Origin: Megachile rotundata
Taxonomy: Eukaryota; Arthropoda; Insecta; Hymenoptera; Megachilidae
Direction of reading: 5' to 3'
DNA length: 64,000 nucleotides
NCBI RefSeq assembly: GCF_050947335.1
Contig: NW_027474128.1
Span: forward strand, 1-64,000
A program made the position numbers and the translations under genes. The stretch's first letter is position 1. Each line of letters begins with the position of its first letter. Below are positions 62,863 through 64,000 of the stretch, in pieces. The notes under the pieces were generated by a model, which was given only the letters and a program-made list of their open reading frames with translations, was not told the origin of the DNA and made no database searches.

Positions 62863-64000
62863 AGATTGATAATAATAAGAGTAATAAGCATAGTAATTGT
62901 CGTTCTATCGGTCATATAACCATAATATGGCTAATAATATGAGTTAGATTGATAACAGTGAGTGTAATATGTGTAGTAATTGTCGTTCTATCGATCATAT
63001 AAGCATAATATGGCTAATAATATGAGTTAGATTAATAATAATAAGAGTAATCAGTATAGTATTTGTCGTTCTATCGATCATATCTGCATAGTATGATTAA
63101 TAACAAGAATTAGATTGATAATAGTGAGTGTAATAAGTGTAGTAATTGTCGTTCTATCGATCATATGAGCATAATATGGCTAATAATATGAGTTAGATTG
63201 ATAATAATAAGAGTAATGAATATAGTAATTGTCGTTCTACCGATCATATAAGCATAATATGGCTAATAATATGAGTTAGATTGATAATAATAAGATTAAT
63301 AAGTATAGTAATTGCCGTTCTATCGGTCATATAACCATAATATGGCTAATAATATTAGTTAGATTGTTAATAATGAGAGTAATAAGTATAGTAATTGTCG
63401 TTCTATCGATCATATAAGCATAATATGGCTAATAATATGAGTTAGATTGATAATAATAAGAGTAATGAGTATAGTAATTGTCGTTCTATCGATCATATAA
63501 GCATAATATGGCTAATAATATGAGTTAGATTGATAATAATAAGAGTAATAAGTATAGTAATTGCCGTTCTATCGATCATATAAGCACAATATGGCTAATA
63601 ATATGTGTTAGATTGATAATAATGAGAGTAGTAAGTATAGTAATTGTCGTTCTATCGATCATATAAGCATAATATGGCTAATAATATGAGTTAGATTGAT
63701 AATAATAAGAGTAATAAGCATAGTAATTGTCGTTTTATCGATCATATAAGCATAATATGGCTAATAATATGAGTTACATTGATAATAATAAGAGTAATGA
63801 GTATAGTAATTGTCATCCTATCGATCATATAAGCATAATATGGCTAATAATATGAGTTAGATTGATAATAATAAGAGTAATAAGTGTAGTAATTGTCATT
63901 CTATCGATCATATAAGCATAATATGGCTAATAATATGAGTTAGATTGATAATAATAAGAGTAATGAGTATAGTAATTGTCATCCTATCGATCATACAAGC
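62863..64000 (+). repeat. Unit Q2, cut by the window end (13 monomers and a partial)
   Basis: It parallels Q1 at a shift of 2324 bp (ATTGCCGTTC at 63312), but part of Q1 is skipped: the ATGTGTTAG monomer comes at 63603, 19 monomers after the first Q1 copy seen at 61279. The last three monomers all have GTCAT in place of GTCGT. Private changes include AATATGTGTAG, GCATAGTATG and AACAAGAATT. Confidence 0.8.
63942..64000 (+). repeat. Partial monomer at the window end (59 bp)
   Basis: It holds the first 59 positions of a monomer, ending TCATACAAGC (C for T at the fourth base of TATA). The array plainly continues beyond the window. Confidence 0.95.

Larger units (their letters stand above)
1..64000 (+). 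repeat. 83-bp A+T-rich satellite array filling the window
   Basis: The sequence is a continuous head-to-tail array of an 83-bp monomer. Monomers start at 1, 84, 167, 250 and so on; the last start is 63942. The phase is fully explained by 772 complete monomers after counting eleven 12-bp deletions, two 2-bp deletions and one 1-bp insertion, so no foreign insertion is hidden in it. All monomers read the same way. The best conserved part is around TTCTATCGATCATAT, followed by ATAATATG. In the consensus all three forward frames and all three reverse frames carry a stop in every monomer, so coding is excluded. The role (centromeric, pericentromeric or other heterochromatin) is inferred from array size and HOR structure only. 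The family is not recognised. Confidence 0.98.

Noticed and set aside
1..64000. A CRISPR array or a phage or plasmid iteron region
   Set aside because: There is no alternation of identical repeats and unique spacers. The whole 83 bp is repeated, variants are shared in long ordered strings, and no cas, rep or other gene is present.
1..64000. Open reading frames in either strand
   Set aside because: In the consensus every one of the six frames has a stop in each monomer (forward stop phases at 5, 55 and 78; reverse at 13, 32 and 39), so any frame running through consensus-like monomers is shorter than two monomers. No codon structure, start context or protein motif was seen.
1..64000. CENP-B box or known centromeric satellite family
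   Set aside because: No match to the TTCG....A..CGGG pattern was seen, and neither length nor sequence matches alpha satellite, mouse minor satellite, plant 150-180-bp repeats or other satellites I can recall. The family stays unassigned.
1..64000. Telomere or subtelomere repeat
   Set aside because: No short telomere-like runs such as TTAGGG, TTAGG or TTTAGGG were seen; the G-richer strand holds only isolated GTTAG triplets within the monomer.
1..64000. A previously undescribed gene system or defence island
   Set aside because: Both strands were read at the level of the repeat unit and no non-satellite segment exists in which such a system could lie. The interest of the window lies in repeat structure only.

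Overview
The whole window is one uninterrupted satellite DNA array. A single A+T-rich unit of 83 bp (consensus about 24% G+C; 34 A, 29 T, 14 G, 6 C on the given strand) is repeated head to tail, always in the same orientation, from base 1 to base 64000. I see no gene, tRNA, rRNA, transposon, unique spacer or inversion. Stepping through the array closes exactly: 772 complete monomers plus a 59-base partial one, once eleven 12-bp deletions, two 2-bp deletions and one 1-bp insertion are counted. A pure 64-kb satellite array with multi-kb higher-order repeats points to a eukaryotic nuclear genome, most likely centromeric, pericentromeric or other heterochromatin. I do not recognise the satellite family and cannot name the species.

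The monomers fall into about ten recurring subtypes. They are told apart mainly by the four bases after the conserved CATAT (AAGC, GAGC, CTGC, CTTC, AACC, AAAC or AAGG) and by linked changes elsewhere. Strings of subtypes form higher-order repeats (HORs). Bases 1-20845 are built from a 53-monomer HOR (4387 bp): two full copies (1-4387, 4388-8775), then shortened or expanded versions of 26, 18, 26, 61 and 15 monomers. Bases 20846-27813 are a mosaic holding a 28-monomer unit and derivatives. Bases 27814-46357 are built from a second, 65-monomer HOR (5383 bp): one full copy, a nearly full copy, and a shortened 37-monomer form (3059 bp) in tandem. Bases 46358-52748 carry a 26-monomer unit (2158 bp) present twice, with a 10-monomer duplication between. 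Bases 52749-64000 are more heterogeneous, with 28-monomer (2324 bp) and 9-monomer (747 bp) periods and more private substitutions.

The array records its own history. Length changes are almost always whole multiples of 83 bp, several junction monomers are visible hybrids of two subtypes, and identical blocks recur 3-33 kb apart. This is what unequal exchange or gene conversion between mispaired monomers leaves behind. Within the monomer, an 8-bp direct repeat explains the recurrent 12-bp deletion, and a palindrome-like element around TCATAT shows subtype changes at paired positions. Monomer phase is arbitrary; I number from the AGATTG motif because the window happens to begin there.
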